Assembly (NCBI RefSeq): GCF_001445655.1
Contig: NZ_LNBE01000002.1
Span: 1,054,001-1,118,000 of the forward strand
Source of the DNA: Streptomyces roseifaciens
GTDB lineage: Bacteria > Actinomycetota > Actinomycetes > Streptomycetales > Streptomycetaceae
Reading direction: 5' to 3'
DNA: 64,000 nucleotides
Shown here: piece by piece, positions 1-8,542 of the stretch
Layout: every line of letters begins with the position of its first letter
Position numbering within the stretch: position 1 is the first letter of the stretch
Made by a program: the position numbers and the translations under genes
Notes under the pieces: model-generated
What the model was told of the DNA's origin: nothing
Seen by the model: the letters and a program-made list of their open reading frames with translations, nothing else
Database searches by the model: none

Positions 1-1764
1 TTCGACGGGGGTGCCGTGGGCGTCCGGCACCGCCTCGGCGACGACCCGCAGGTGCCGGACACCTCCCCGCGTCGTGATCCGGACCTGGTGGTCGACGGGG
101 GTGCCCGCGCCCAGGAGCTGCCGGAGCGCGCCGGTGAAGCCCGGGGCGTCCTCGGGCAGGACGTCACCGGGGAAGGCGTCGAGGGGCAGCGGGCCCGCTT
201 CCGGGTCGCGGTCGAGGACGGCGTGGACCTGGGGTGACCAGGTGATGGCGCCCGTGACGAGGTTCCAGTCCGTCCAGCCGAGGTTGCCGAGCCGCTGCAG
301 GTCGGCCAGCAGGGCCTGCTGCCGGGCGACGTCGTCGTGGCCCGTCCAGGTGACCACGAGGGCGTCACCGAGTTTCACTGCACGGACGGAGAAGACGGAG
401 CGTTGCCGCAGGCCGGCGACGACCCCCTCGTAGGTGAAGGGCTCGCCCTCGTACGGCGTCCCCGTGGCGAGTGTCCGCAGGCAGCCCTGCCAGACATCGG
501 CGCCGGCCACGGCGGGGTAGCACTCCAGGACCCGCAGCCCGACCAGCCGGCGGCCGCGTCGGCCGGCGACATCGACGGATTGCGGCGCGGCGGCGTCGAT
601 GCGGAAGTCCTCGACGTCACCCGACGGTGACCGCAGCGGGGTGAGGAGGATGGCGGGGCCCTGGAGGACGTCGAGGACGGCCTGGACGAGTGCGGTCGTG
701 CCGGCTTCGGGCCCTCCCGGGCAGCCGGGCTGTACGGGCTGCCCGGCCGGCGCGCACCCTCCGGGCGCCTCCGGGGCCCCGGACCTTCCGGACCACGTGG
801 ACGGACCGGGTTGTCCCTTCAGCCGGAGCGGCCCCGGACGTACCTCCCCTGCGCGGAGGCTCCCGGCGCACAGCCGGGCGACGGACTGCAGCAGCTCGCG
901 CACGTCCTCGCCGAAGGGGGCGTCCACGGTGCGCAGGACGCCGAGGGCCGCGGTGACCCTGCCGCCGGTGGTGACCGGGAGCCAGGCGCGGGTGCGCCAT
1001 TTCTGCGGCGGCTGCCCGATCAGGTGGTAGCGCTGTGCGTCCTGTGCCGGGTCCTCCAGCCACACGGCTTCGCCGCGGCGGATCGTGTCCAGGGCGGCGA
1101 TGCCGCCGACGGGCGGCACGGACCGCCACTGGGCGGCGACCGCGGCCCCGGTGCCGGCGTGCCCGGCGAGTTCCAGGGCGTCGTGCACGGTGAGGGAGAA
1201 GAGGAGGACGGCGTCGGCCCGGACCGGGGAACCGGCCAGGTGGTCCAGCAGCCGTTCCGCGACGTCCTGCGGGCAGGTGGCACCGGTGAGTGCCTTGCTG
1301 AGGTTGCCGAGGAGCGCGGTGCGGGAGGGCGGGCGCGGCTCCGTGCCGGATTCCAGCGCCTGCCCGGCCGCCTGCCCGGCGGCGGCGGGGGCCGGGCCGT
1401 GACGCGTCGGTCGGGACGGCCCCGGGGAACCCTGGTCCGGGACGTCGGGAACGTCCGTGACGCCCTGGACGGGGAGGAAGGGCGGGTGGGGCGCCTGCGG
1501 GATGTCACCGAGGGCGATCCAGCACTCCTCGGTCAGCGTGCGGCCGCCGGCTCGCGCCCGCCGGGTCAGTTCCTCGTGTGCTTCTGCAGCCGAGCACCCC
1601 GACCGTGCCATCAGAAAGCCTTTGGCGCGCTCCAGCACGGCCGCGGTGGACGCCTGGTGGCGCAGGCGCTCGTTCTCGGCGCGTAACGCGGCCACGACCT
1701 TGGCCGGCGCGACGACGTCGGGTGCGACGCCGGACTCCTCGTCCTTGACAGGTTCGCTCGTCAC
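1..1764 (-). CDS. ANTAR-GAF-PAS signalling protein, 3' end beyond the window
   Basis: The frame is open from a GTG at 1764 to the left edge, giving 588 residues with the C-terminus missing. Seen: an N-terminal ANTAR-like helical segment (about residues 25-85, motifs AALRAENERLRH and AVLERAKGFLMAR), a Pro/Gly-rich linker, a GAF-like sensor (about 140-280, including WRTRAWLPVTTGG), then PAS-like domains (GWTDWNLVTGAITWSPQV near residue 490). Known: ANTAR domains bind RNA antitermination hairpins, and GAF/PAS proteins of Streptomyces often end in a SpoIIE-type PP2C phosphatase; that part, if present, lies outside. A TTA leucine codon at 1684-1686 suggests dependence on bldA tRNA. The start is tentative because only a weak ribosome site (CGGTGAC) precedes it. 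The ANTAR segment is N-terminal, although in the classic NasR/AmiR proteins it is C-terminal. Confidence 0.75.
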   Translation of the reverse strand, partial: MTSEPVKDEESGVAPDVVAPAKVVAALRAENERLRHQASTAAVLERAKGFLMARSGCSAAEAHEELTRRARAGGRTLTEECWIALGDIPQAPHPPFLPVQGVTDVPDVPDQGSPGPSRPTRHGPAPAAAGQAAGQALESGTEPRPPSRTALLGNLSKALTGATCPQDVAERLLDHLAGSPVRADAVLLFSLTVHDALELAGHAGTGAAVAAQWRSVPPVGGIAALDTIRRGEAVWLEDPAQDAQRYHLIGQPPQKWRTRAWLPVTTGGRVTAALGVLRTVDAPFGEDVRELLQSVARLCAGSLRAGEVRPGPLRLKGQPGPSTWSGRSGAPEAPGGCAPAGQPVQPGCPGGPEAGTTALVQAVLDVLQGPAILLTPLRSPSGDVEDFRIDAAAPQSVDVAGRRGRRLVGLRVLECYPAVAGADVWQGCLRTLATGTPYEGEPFTYEGVVAGLRQRSVFSVRAVKLGDALVVTWTGHDDVARQQALLADLQRLGNLGWTDWNLVTGAITWSPQVHAVLDRDPEAGPLPLDAFPGDVLPEDAPGFTGALRQLLGAGTPVDHQVRITTRGGVRHLRVVAEAVPDAHGTPVE

Positions 1765-1863
1765 GTCACCGAGGATGTCACAGGGAGCAGCCGCGGGATC
1801 CGTGTGCGCAGGCGCCGGTAGCCGGCCGGGCGGGTGCCTGAGGGGAGGTAGGACGGGCCGCGC

Positions 1864-2493
1864 TCACGCGGCCGTACGGCACCGGCGCCGGTAGTAGCCG
1901 TACGTCAGGGCGAGGATCAGCGGTCCCCACAGCGCCATCAGGCCGCTGACCACGGCGGCCAGTAGCCGCCACCACCCGCTGGTGTACGGGACATCGGAGA
2001 AGCCCGTGAGGTGGAACGTGCAGAGCACCCACTGGACCAGCAGTGCGGTGAAGAGCGCCCCCATGAGAGCGGCGGGCACGATCACCGCGAACGGGGGTAT
2101 GCGCCTGCCGCGCAGCACCGGCACCCAGCGCGGCACCACCTCGCCCCACGGCCGCACCAGGCCGCGGCACAGCAGCGCGAACGCCTCGGACAGCAGGCTG
2201 AGCGTGACGACGTAGGACACGTTGGCCCACCGGGTCCACGACATCGGGGCCGCGTCCGCGCCCATCGGGAAGTCGAAGCCGATGGGCAGCCGCCACAGGC
2301 ACACCGGCAGGGCGAGGAGGGGGAGGAGCCGGGCGATGCGTTCCGCCCAGAGCGGCACGGGGTGCTCGGTCCCGCCGGACGCCGTGGCGCCCGCCGGGCC
2401 CGGCTGCGCACTGGCTGAACTTGCCTTGTATGTGGGGGCTGTGGGGGCTGTGGGGCCGGTCGGGCTCGTCGTAGTCGTCGCTCTGATCGCCAT
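1864..2493 (-). CDS. Integral membrane protein, family unknown
   Basis: 209 residues from ATG 2493. An upstream in-frame extension to 2577 is possible but looks non-coding. After a Thr/Pro/Ala-rich N-terminal stretch of about 55 residues there are about four hydrophobic segments (starting at IARLLPLLALPVCLW, then VSYVVTLSLLSEAFALL, FAVIVPAALMGALFTALL and LLAAVVSGLMALWGPLIL) and a basic C-terminal tail. The block WGEVVPRWVPVLRGRRIP resembles WGMVFPRWTLFLSGRRVP in the protein at 11405-12565, so the two are paralogues. No catalytic motif is visible, and I do not recognise a function. It probably sits in the cytoplasmic membrane. Confidence 0.7.
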   Translation of the reverse strand: MAIRATTTTSPTGPTAPTAPTYKASSASAQPGPAGATASGGTEHPVPLWAERIARLLPLLALPVCLWRLPIGFDFPMGADAAPMSWTRWANVSYVVTLSLLSEAFALLCRGLVRPWGEVVPRWVPVLRGRRIPPFAVIVPAALMGALFTALLVQWVLCTFHLTGFSDVPYTSGWWRLLAAVVSGLMALWGPLILALTYGYYRRRCRTAA

Positions 2494-2605
2494 GCGTCCA
2501 CTCTGGTCGGCCGTGGGCGAGCGGGAATCACGCGCGAGCAGGAACCGGCTCCCCCGTGTGGCGGAGGCGCGCCCCACTCCGAAGTCCAGGCCGTGATCCT
2601 GTTAC

Positions 2606-2649
2606 GACACCTGAGGCCCGCAGTAATTACTGCGGGCCTCAGAGGTGTC
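2606..2649 (-). terminator. Strong hairpin terminator after the ALF-repeat gene
   Basis: A perfect palindromic stem GAGGCCCGCAGT (2613-2624) pairs with ACTGCGGGCCTC (2629-2640) around an AATT loop. It is extended by GACACCT (2606-2612) pairing with AGGTGTC (2643-2649) across a two-base bulge. It lies just past the stop codon at 2673 of the minus-strand ALF gene. Confidence 0.8.
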
Positions 2650-2672
2650 ACGGCTCGGGGAGCCGGTAGGTC

Positions 2673-3086
2673 CTACTGGTGCTCGGCGAGGAAGCGGACG
2701 CGGTCCTCGGGCGTGCCGTTGAGGGCCTTCTTCGCCGCGGCCTTGAACTCCGGGGAGGGGTTCTTGGAGACCAGCTGGACGATGGCGACCTGGTTGTCCG
2801 AGTCGCGGGCGACGAACTGACCGGACTCCAGGAAGCGGACGCGGTCCTCAGGGGTGCCCTTGAGGGCGGCCCTGGCGCCTTCCTTCATCGCCGCGCCGGG
2901 GTACTTCGAGACGAGCTGGACGATGGCGACCTGGTTGTCCGAGTCGCTGGTGTTGCCCTGGGTTGCCGAGGCCGGCGCCGTAACGGGAGCCTGCACCGCA
3001 CCGGCGGCGAGCGCCGGGGTGGAGAGCAGGACGGCCGGCGCGATGGCGGCGGCGACGACGAGGAGCGACACGCGGGTCAACTTCAT
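2673..3086 (-). CDS. Secreted ALF-repeat protein
   Basis: 137 residues from ATG 3086 (GTGAG eight bases upstream). A TTG two codons earlier is a less likely start. Residues 1-28 form a Sec signal peptide ending in TPALAAG. The mature part holds two tandem repeats of about 45 residues, each beginning DSDNQVAIVQLVSK and ending GTPEDRVRFL. That is the ALF (Ala-Leu-Phe) short-repeat pattern common in secreted actinobacterial proteins. Known: ALF repeats are predicted helical and their function is undefined. It is transcribed divergently from the peptidoglycan hydrolase gene at 3352 and is followed by a strong terminator. Confidence 0.8.
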   Translation of the reverse strand: MKLTRVSLLVVAAAIAPAVLLSTPALAAGAVQAPVTAPASATQGNTSDSDNQVAIVQLVSKYPGAAMKEGARAALKGTPEDRVRFLESGQFVARDSDNQVAIVQLVSKNPSPEFKAAAKKALNGTPEDRVRFLAEHQ

Positions 3087-3351
3087 GTACAAAACTCACT
3101 TTTCCTGAAGACGATCTTGAAATCTTCCCTGAGGGTAAGTGGATCTTGTGGCGATGGCCACCAAATATCCGCCGGCCCCCGGCCCCCGGTCGCCGCGGGC
3201 GCAACCTTGTCAACCCGTAGCGTTCCCGATGCCCTCACCGGGCAGCCGTGGCTAGCGTCCACCCCGCCGGTGCGCGAGCCGTCGCTCGGACGACCCGCGA
3301 CCGTACCTCACCCGTCCGTTCCGACATGACCCCGAGGGGGAAGGACGCCAC

Positions 3352-4875
3352 GTGCTAGACGGTCTTTCCAGACGTGCGCTGCGCCTCGTTCTCGCGGCGG
3401 CAGTCACCGTATTGCCGTCGTTGGTGACGACGTCCCCGGCCGCCGCGCGAGCCCAGGCAGCCGGATTCGCCGCCTCCTGCCCGACGGTCGGCTTCATCTC
3501 CGATCCCTACGGCGGCGCTCGCGATCACGACGGCATCGACATCGCCAGCAACTACGGCACTCCGATCCATGCCGTGGGCGACGGCGAGGTCATCAACTCG
3601 GGTCCCGCCGACGGCTACGGACAGTGGATCCGCATCCTGCACCCCGACGGAACGGTGACCGAGTACGGGCACATGTACCGTCGCGACGTCGCCGTGGGCG
3701 ACCGGGTGACGGCCGGTCAGCGCATCGCGCTCATGGGCGCCGAAGGCCAGGCCGACGGTCCCCACCTCCACCTGCGGGTGCGACGCGACACCAGCATGAA
3801 TCATGGCATCGACCCCGTTCCCTACCTCGCAGAACGCGGCGTGACCATACCGTGCACGCCGGGCCAACGCCCCGGGCCCCCGCCGCTGGTGTATCCGGTG
3901 GAGTCGGGCCGGGTGGTGTCGGCGCGGTCGGCCGACGGCCGGCTGGAGATCTTCGCGGCCGGAGCCGACGGGGTGCACCACGCCTGGCAGACCCAGGTCA
4001 ACGGCGGCTGGTCGGAGTGGGAGCGGCTGGGCGGACCCGGTAACGCGCAGCTCGCGGTCGCTCCCAATGCCGATGGGCGGCTGGAGGCGTTCGCGGCCAA
4101 CGGCGACACCGTCCAGCACCGATACCAGCTGACGCCGTCCGGCGCCTGGTCGGACTGGGAGAACTTCGGAACCGGTGGAACCACCGTCGCTGCCGGAGTC
4201 AACGCCGACGGCCGTATCGAGGTGTTCGCCTCCGGTCCGGTGGGCGTCTTCCACCGGTATCAGACCGCGCCCAACAGCGGTTGGTCGGAGTGGGAGCCCA
4301 CGGGCGGTGGCCCCGCCGGCAGCCGGGTGAAGATGGAGAAGGCCCCCGACGGCCGGCTCGAGGTGTTCGCCCTCAACGGGAACGTCTTCCAGCACCAGTA
4401 CCAGACCGCCGTCAACGGCGGCTGGTCGCCGTGGGAGGACTTCGGCGGTGGCGGTCACGACGTGACCGTCGACCACAATGCCGACGGTCGTCTCGAGGTG
4501 TTCGCTTCGGGGCCCGTGGGGGTGTTCCACAGGTACCAGACGAGCCCCACCAGTTGGTCGGAGTGGGAGCCCACGCGAGGCCCTGCGAATTCCCGGCTCA
4601 CGAGCGACCGCACCGCCGACGGGCGTGTCGAGGTCTTCGCCATCAACGGTGAGACCGCCGCGCACATCTGGCAGAAGGACGCGAACGCTCCCTACAGCGA
4701 CTGGGACGACTTCGGCACCGGCGGAACCGAGATCACCGCCGCCACCAATGCCGACGGCCGCATCGAGGTCTTCGGCACCAGCCAGGCGGGGGTCCACCAC
4801 AAGTGGCAGACCGGGTTCAGCACCTGGTCGCAATGGACCTGGGTGAACAGCACCTCCGGTCCCCCCGTGAAATGA
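3352..4875 (+). CDS. Secreted M23 peptidoglycan endopeptidase with PLL-like propeller
   Basis: 507 residues from GTG 3352, with AAGGA eight bases upstream. Residues 1-35 form a signal peptide. An M23 (lysostaphin-type) LytM domain follows (about 40-165): the zinc motif HDGID near residue 60 and HLH in DGPHLHLRV near 145 are intact, so it should be an active zinc peptidase that cuts peptide cross-bridges. Residues 180-507 hold about seven repeats of the pattern DGRLEVFA..GVxHxWQ...WSxWE, a PLL/tectonin-like beta-propeller expected to bind glycans. The stop overlaps the start of the next gene (ATGA), so the two are probably co-translated. The propeller is nearly identical to that of the next protein. 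Confidence 0.88.
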   Translation: MLDGLSRRALRLVLAAAVTVLPSLVTTSPAAARAQAAGFAASCPTVGFISDPYGGARDHDGIDIASNYGTPIHAVGDGEVINSGPADGYGQWIRILHPDGTVTEYGHMYRRDVAVGDRVTAGQRIALMGAEGQADGPHLHLRVRRDTSMNHGIDPVPYLAERGVTIPCTPGQRPGPPPLVYPVESGRVVSARSADGRLEIFAAGADGVHHAWQTQVNGGWSEWERLGGPGNAQLAVAPNADGRLEAFAANGDTVQHRYQLTPSGAWSDWENFGTGGTTVAAGVNADGRIEVFASGPVGVFHRYQTAPNSGWSEWEPTGGGPAGSRVKMEKAPDGRLEVFALNGNVFQHQYQTAVNGGWSPWEDFGGGGHDVTVDHNADGRLEVFASGPVGVFHRYQTSPTSWSEWEPTRGPANSRLTSDRTADGRVEVFAINGETAAHIWQKDANAPYSDWDDFGTGGTEITAATNADGRIEVFGTSQAGVHHKWQTGFSTWSQWTWVNSTSGPPVK

Positions 4876-6392
4876 CCGGCCACCTGAAGGGGCAGCAGTT
4901 GATATCGATCCTGGGCTCCCGGCGAGCGAGAACGGCCTCGCCGGCCGGAGGCGCCTGCCGCCGTATCGTCGTGTCGGTCCTGGCTCCGCTGCTCGCCGCG
5001 GCGGGCCTGGTCGCCGGCGCCTCACCGGCACGAGCGGACGCGAGCGACCTGTGCGCCCAAGTCGGCTACAACGCGGGCTGGCGCGGCGAGGCCCTGGAAC
5101 TCGCCGTCGCGGTCGCACTGGCCGAGTCGAGCTGCAACCCGTCCGCGTCCAACACGACGGGCAACACCCCCGCGTCGACCGACCGCGGGCTGTGGCAGAT
5201 CAACAACTACTGGCATGCGGAGGTCGACGACGCCTGCGCCTACGACGCCCAGTGCAACGCGAACGCGGCCTACCGCATCTCCAACGAGGGGAAGAACTGG
5301 CAGCCGTGGTCCACGTACGTCATGGGCCATCACCTGCGGCACATGGACGAGGCACGCGCCGCGGTGGCGCGTCTCGGGCATCCGGGCCCCGGCCCCGCGC
5401 CGTTGGTGTACCCCCAGGAGTCCGGCCGGGTGGTGTCGGCCCGGTCGGCCGACGGCCGGCTGGAGGTGTTCGCGGCCGGGGCCGACGGGGTGCACCACGC
5501 CTGGCAGTCCCAGGTCAACGGCGGCTGGTCGGAGTGGGAGCGGCTGGGCGGCCCCGGCAATGCGCAGCTCGCGATCGCGCCGAATGCCGACGGGCGTCTG
5601 GAGGCGTTCGCGATCAATGGCGACGTTGCCCAGCACCGCTATCAGCTCTCCCCGTCCGGCGCCTGGTCGGACTGGGAGGCGTTCGGTACCGGCGGGAACA
5701 GCGTGGCCGCCGGGGTCAACGCCGATGGCCGTATCGAGGTGTTCGCTTCGGGGCCGAAGGGAGTGTTCCACCGGTATCAGGCTGCTCCGAACAGCGGCTG
5801 GTCGACCTGGGAGCCTTCCGGCGGTGGTCCTGCCGACAGCCGGGTGAAGATGGAGAAGGCTGTCGACGGCCGCCTTGAGGTGTTCGCGCTCAATGGGAGC
5901 ACGTTCCAGCATCAGTACCAGACGGCTGTCAATGGTGGCTGGTCACAGTGGGAGGACTTCGGTGGCGGCGGTCATGACGTGACCGTCGACCACAACGCGG
6001 ACGGCCGCCTGGAGGTGTTCGCCTCCGGTCCGGTAGGGGTGTTCCACAGGTACCAGACGGGACCGACCAGTTGGTCGGGCTGGGAGCCGACGCACGGCCC
6101 TGCGAATTCCCAGCTCACCAGCGACCGCAGTCCCGACGGGCGTGTGGAGGTCTTCGCCATCAACGGTGAGACCGCCGCACACATCTGGCAGAAGGGCGCG
6201 AACGCTCCTTATGCCGACTGGGACAACTTCGGAACCGGCGGCACCGGGATCAGCGCCACGGCGAATGCCGACGGTCGCATCGAGGTCTTCGGGACGAGCC
6301 AGGCCGGGGTCCACCACAGGTGGCAGACCGGCTTCAGCACCTGGTCCGAATGGGCCTGGCTCAACAGCACCGCCGGCCCGCCCGTCAAATGA
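4872..6392 (+). CDS. Secreted lysozyme/transglycosylase-like protein with PLL-like propeller
   Basis: 506 residues from ATG 4872, which overlaps the previous stop codon. TTG 4899, preceded by AAGGGG, is a credible alternative start. After a signal segment (VVSVLAPLLAAAGLVAGA) comes an SLT/lysozyme-like domain of about 125 residues. Its probable catalytic Glu is in VALAESSCNPSASN, followed by DRGLWQINNYWHAEV and several Cys residues (disulfides expected outside the cell). Residues about 180-506 repeat the DGRLEVFA/WSxWE propeller of the neighbour almost residue for residue. With the M23 enzyme it forms a two-gene operon attacking both the glycan and the peptide part of peptidoglycan. Substrate choice (own wall or a competitor's) is inference. 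Confidence 0.85.
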   Translation: MTGHLKGQQLISILGSRRARTASPAGGACRRIVVSVLAPLLAAAGLVAGASPARADASDLCAQVGYNAGWRGEALELAVAVALAESSCNPSASNTTGNTPASTDRGLWQINNYWHAEVDDACAYDAQCNANAAYRISNEGKNWQPWSTYVMGHHLRHMDEARAAVARLGHPGPGPAPLVYPQESGRVVSARSADGRLEVFAAGADGVHHAWQSQVNGGWSEWERLGGPGNAQLAIAPNADGRLEAFAINGDVAQHRYQLSPSGAWSDWEAFGTGGNSVAAGVNADGRIEVFASGPKGVFHRYQAAPNSGWSTWEPSGGGPADSRVKMEKAVDGRLEVFALNGSTFQHQYQTAVNGGWSQWEDFGGGGHDVTVDHNADGRLEVFASGPVGVFHRYQTGPTSWSGWEPTHGPANSQLTSDRSPDGRVEVFAINGETAAHIWQKGANAPYADWDNFGTGGTGISATANADGRIEVFGTSQAGVHHRWQTGFSTWSEWAWLNSTAGPPVK

Positions 6393-6400
6393 CCCGACAC

Positions 6401-6439
6401 CCGCGGCCGGCCGGGGCGACGAGGCCCGGCCGGCCGCGG
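6401..6439 (+). terminator. Perfect 15-bp GC hairpin terminator
   Basis: CCGCGGCCGGCCGGG (6401-6415) is the exact reverse complement of 6425-6439, with a nine-base loop. It starts nine bases after the stop codon at 6392, so it ends the two-gene hydrolase operon ahead of the next gene. Confidence 0.85.
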
Positions 6440-6458
6440 CACCCCTGCGGGAGGACCC

Positions 6459-8486
6459 ATGCATCCGATCAGCAGACGCCGTCTGCTCCAGGGCTGCGCC
6501 GCGGCGGGCGCACTCGCGCTGCCGGGAGCCGTGGGCGGCGCGGTCGCCACCGCTGCGCCGCCCCCGCCCCACCCGTGGCTCGGCGTGGGGCCCTTCACGC
6601 ACGTCCACGATCCGTCCACCCCCGGTGGGCGGCGCTACCTGAACGACCACACGCTGATCAAGGCGGCCGGCCGGTGGCACCTGTTCGGCATCGTCGGTGC
6701 CGTCGCGCCTGCCGGCCAGGCCCCCGACAGCGCGGCCGAGGTCTCCTTCGCCCACGCCTCCGCCCCGGATCCGTACGGACCGTGGACCACGCACGCCGAC
6801 GCGCTGACCGTCGACCCGGCCTACTTCGGCGAGGAACACCTGTGGGCGCCGCACGTCATCGAGGCAGGCGGCACGTACTGGATGTTCTACGCCGCCGGCG
6901 GCCGGAGCGGTGCCGCGATCAACCTCGCCACCTCGGCCGACCTGTTCACCTGGACGCGGGTCCCGACAGGCCCGCTCTTCCGGGGGCGCGTGGCCCGCGA
7001 CCCGATGGTGGTGAGGATCGCCGGACAATGGGTGATGTTCTACACCGAACTGTCCGGCCAGGACGGCCGGCACGTGGTGGCCTTCCGGCGCTCCGACGAC
7101 CTGTTGCACTGGAGTGAACCGGGAATCGCGTTCACCGACGCGACCACCGCCGCGACGGTATCGGTCACCGAGTCGCCCTTCGTCGTCGAGCGGGACGGCT
7201 GGTACTACCTGTTCATCGGGCCCCGCAACGGCTACGACGGCACCGACGTGTTCGCGTCCCGGAACCCGTTCTCCTTCGACCTCGGCGGATACGCCGGCCA
7301 CGTGCCCGGTCACGCGGTCGAGGTGGTCCACGACGGACAGGAGTGGCACGGGAGCGCCGCGGGCTGGTTCCACCAGGGGCTGTACCTCGCCCCCTTGCAG
7401 TGGCGGGACACACCACCGCCCTGGCAGAGCGTGGACAACCCCGTCGCCGGACTGGATGTCGACGGCCGGCTGACCGTCTTCGCGCTGGACGCGAGCGACG
7501 GTTCGGTACTGCGACGCGTCCAGCTCGACCCGCAGGCCGACACGTGGTCGCCGTGGGAGCCGTTCGGCGGGTCGGCCGGGGCGGTCCCCACGCTCGGCCG
7601 CAACACCGACGGCCGACTGGAGGTGTTCTCCCTCGCCCCGGGCGGTGCCGGCCTGCACCACCGGGTGCAGCGGCCGGACGGCGGCTGGCACGACTGGGAG
7701 GAGTTCGGCGGCGCGGCAGGCGCAGCCCCCGCCGTCGCCCGCAACGCCGACGGCAGACTGGAGGTCTTCGCGCTCGGCCCGGGCGGCACCGCCGTCGCCC
7801 GGCGACGGCAGGCCTCACCCGGATCGCTGACCTGGGACGCGTGGGACGGCGGCTTCGGCGGGCCCGCAGGCGCACCGCCCGTCGTCGCGGCCAACGCCGA
7901 CGGACGGCTGGAAGTCTTCGCCCTCTCGCCCGGTGGCTCCGGGATCTACCACCGGTGGCAGGAGACACCCAACGGCCCCTGGGCGCAGTGGAGCCGCTTC
8001 GGCACCGCGGCCGGCACTGCGCCACGCGTGGCACGCGACGGCAGCGGCAGGCTCACCGTCGCCGCGACGGCCCCGTCCGGTGTGGCGACGTTCTCCCGGC
8101 GTCAGACCCTGCCGAGCGGAGGCTGGGACGGCTGGCAGCCGATGTTCGGCTGGACCGCCACGGCCCCGGCGCTCGTCGCCGACGCCGACGGCAGGCTCGA
8201 CGCCTTCGCCCTGTCTCCCGGCGGCGCCCGGCTCGACCACCGCCGGCAGGTCGCCCCCGGCGGCAGCTGGGAACCCGCCGACGACTTCGGCGAACCCGGC
8301 GTCCGGCTCGCCGCCCTGCCCACGGCCACGGTCGACGCCACCGGACGGATGCACGTCTTCGCCGTCACCGCCGAAGGGCGGATACGCACCCGTGTACAGG
8401 CCCGGCCCGGCAGCGGCTGGCGGCCGTGGACCGCATTCGGTGACCGCACCGTCGCGCCCGTCCCCTCGGGCAGTCCCACCTACTGA
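6459..8486 (+). CDS. Tat-exported GH43/GH32-like glycosidase with PLL-like propeller
   Basis: 675 residues from ATG 6459, with GGGAGG six bases upstream. The N-terminus SRRRLLQG plus a hydrophobic stretch is a Tat signal. Residues about 45-320 look like a five-bladed glycosidase propeller of the GH43/GH32 superfamily: LNDHTLIK, EEHLWAPHVIEAGGTYWMFY, ARDPMVV and VTESPFVV match the expected acidic-residue blocks (RDP for the stabilising Asp, ESP for the general acid). Residues about 325-675 are a second propeller of PLL-type repeats (DGRLEVFAL.PGG, WxxWEEFGG), divergent from those of the two upstream genes but of the same kind. It probably trims a secreted or environmental polysaccharide; the substrate cannot be told. 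Confidence 0.8.
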   Translation: MHPISRRRLLQGCAAAGALALPGAVGGAVATAAPPPPHPWLGVGPFTHVHDPSTPGGRRYLNDHTLIKAAGRWHLFGIVGAVAPAGQAPDSAAEVSFAHASAPDPYGPWTTHADALTVDPAYFGEEHLWAPHVIEAGGTYWMFYAAGGRSGAAINLATSADLFTWTRVPTGPLFRGRVARDPMVVRIAGQWVMFYTELSGQDGRHVVAFRRSDDLLHWSEPGIAFTDATTAATVSVTESPFVVERDGWYYLFIGPRNGYDGTDVFASRNPFSFDLGGYAGHVPGHAVEVVHDGQEWHGSAAGWFHQGLYLAPLQWRDTPPPWQSVDNPVAGLDVDGRLTVFALDASDGSVLRRVQLDPQADTWSPWEPFGGSAGAVPTLGRNTDGRLEVFSLAPGGAGLHHRVQRPDGGWHDWEEFGGAAGAAPAVARNADGRLEVFALGPGGTAVARRRQASPGSLTWDAWDGGFGGPAGAPPVVAANADGRLEVFALSPGGSGIYHRWQETPNGPWAQWSRFGTAAGTAPRVARDGSGRLTVAATAPSGVATFSRRQTLPSGGWDGWQPMFGWTATAPALVADADGRLDAFALSPGGARLDHRRQVAPGGSWEPADDFGEPGVRLAALPTATVDATGRMHVFAVTAEGRIRTRVQARPGSGWRPWTAFGDRTVAPVPSGSPTY

Positions 8487-8542
8487 AGGCCGAAGCGGTC
8501 AACGCCGGCAGCAGCGGCCGTTTCGCGCAGCGACCGGGCCGG

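Noticed and set aside
4803..4871. Start of the lysozyme-like gene at 4803
   Set aside because: It would overlap the M23 gene by 73 bases with no ribosome site. ATG 4872 or TTG 4899 fits the signal peptide better.
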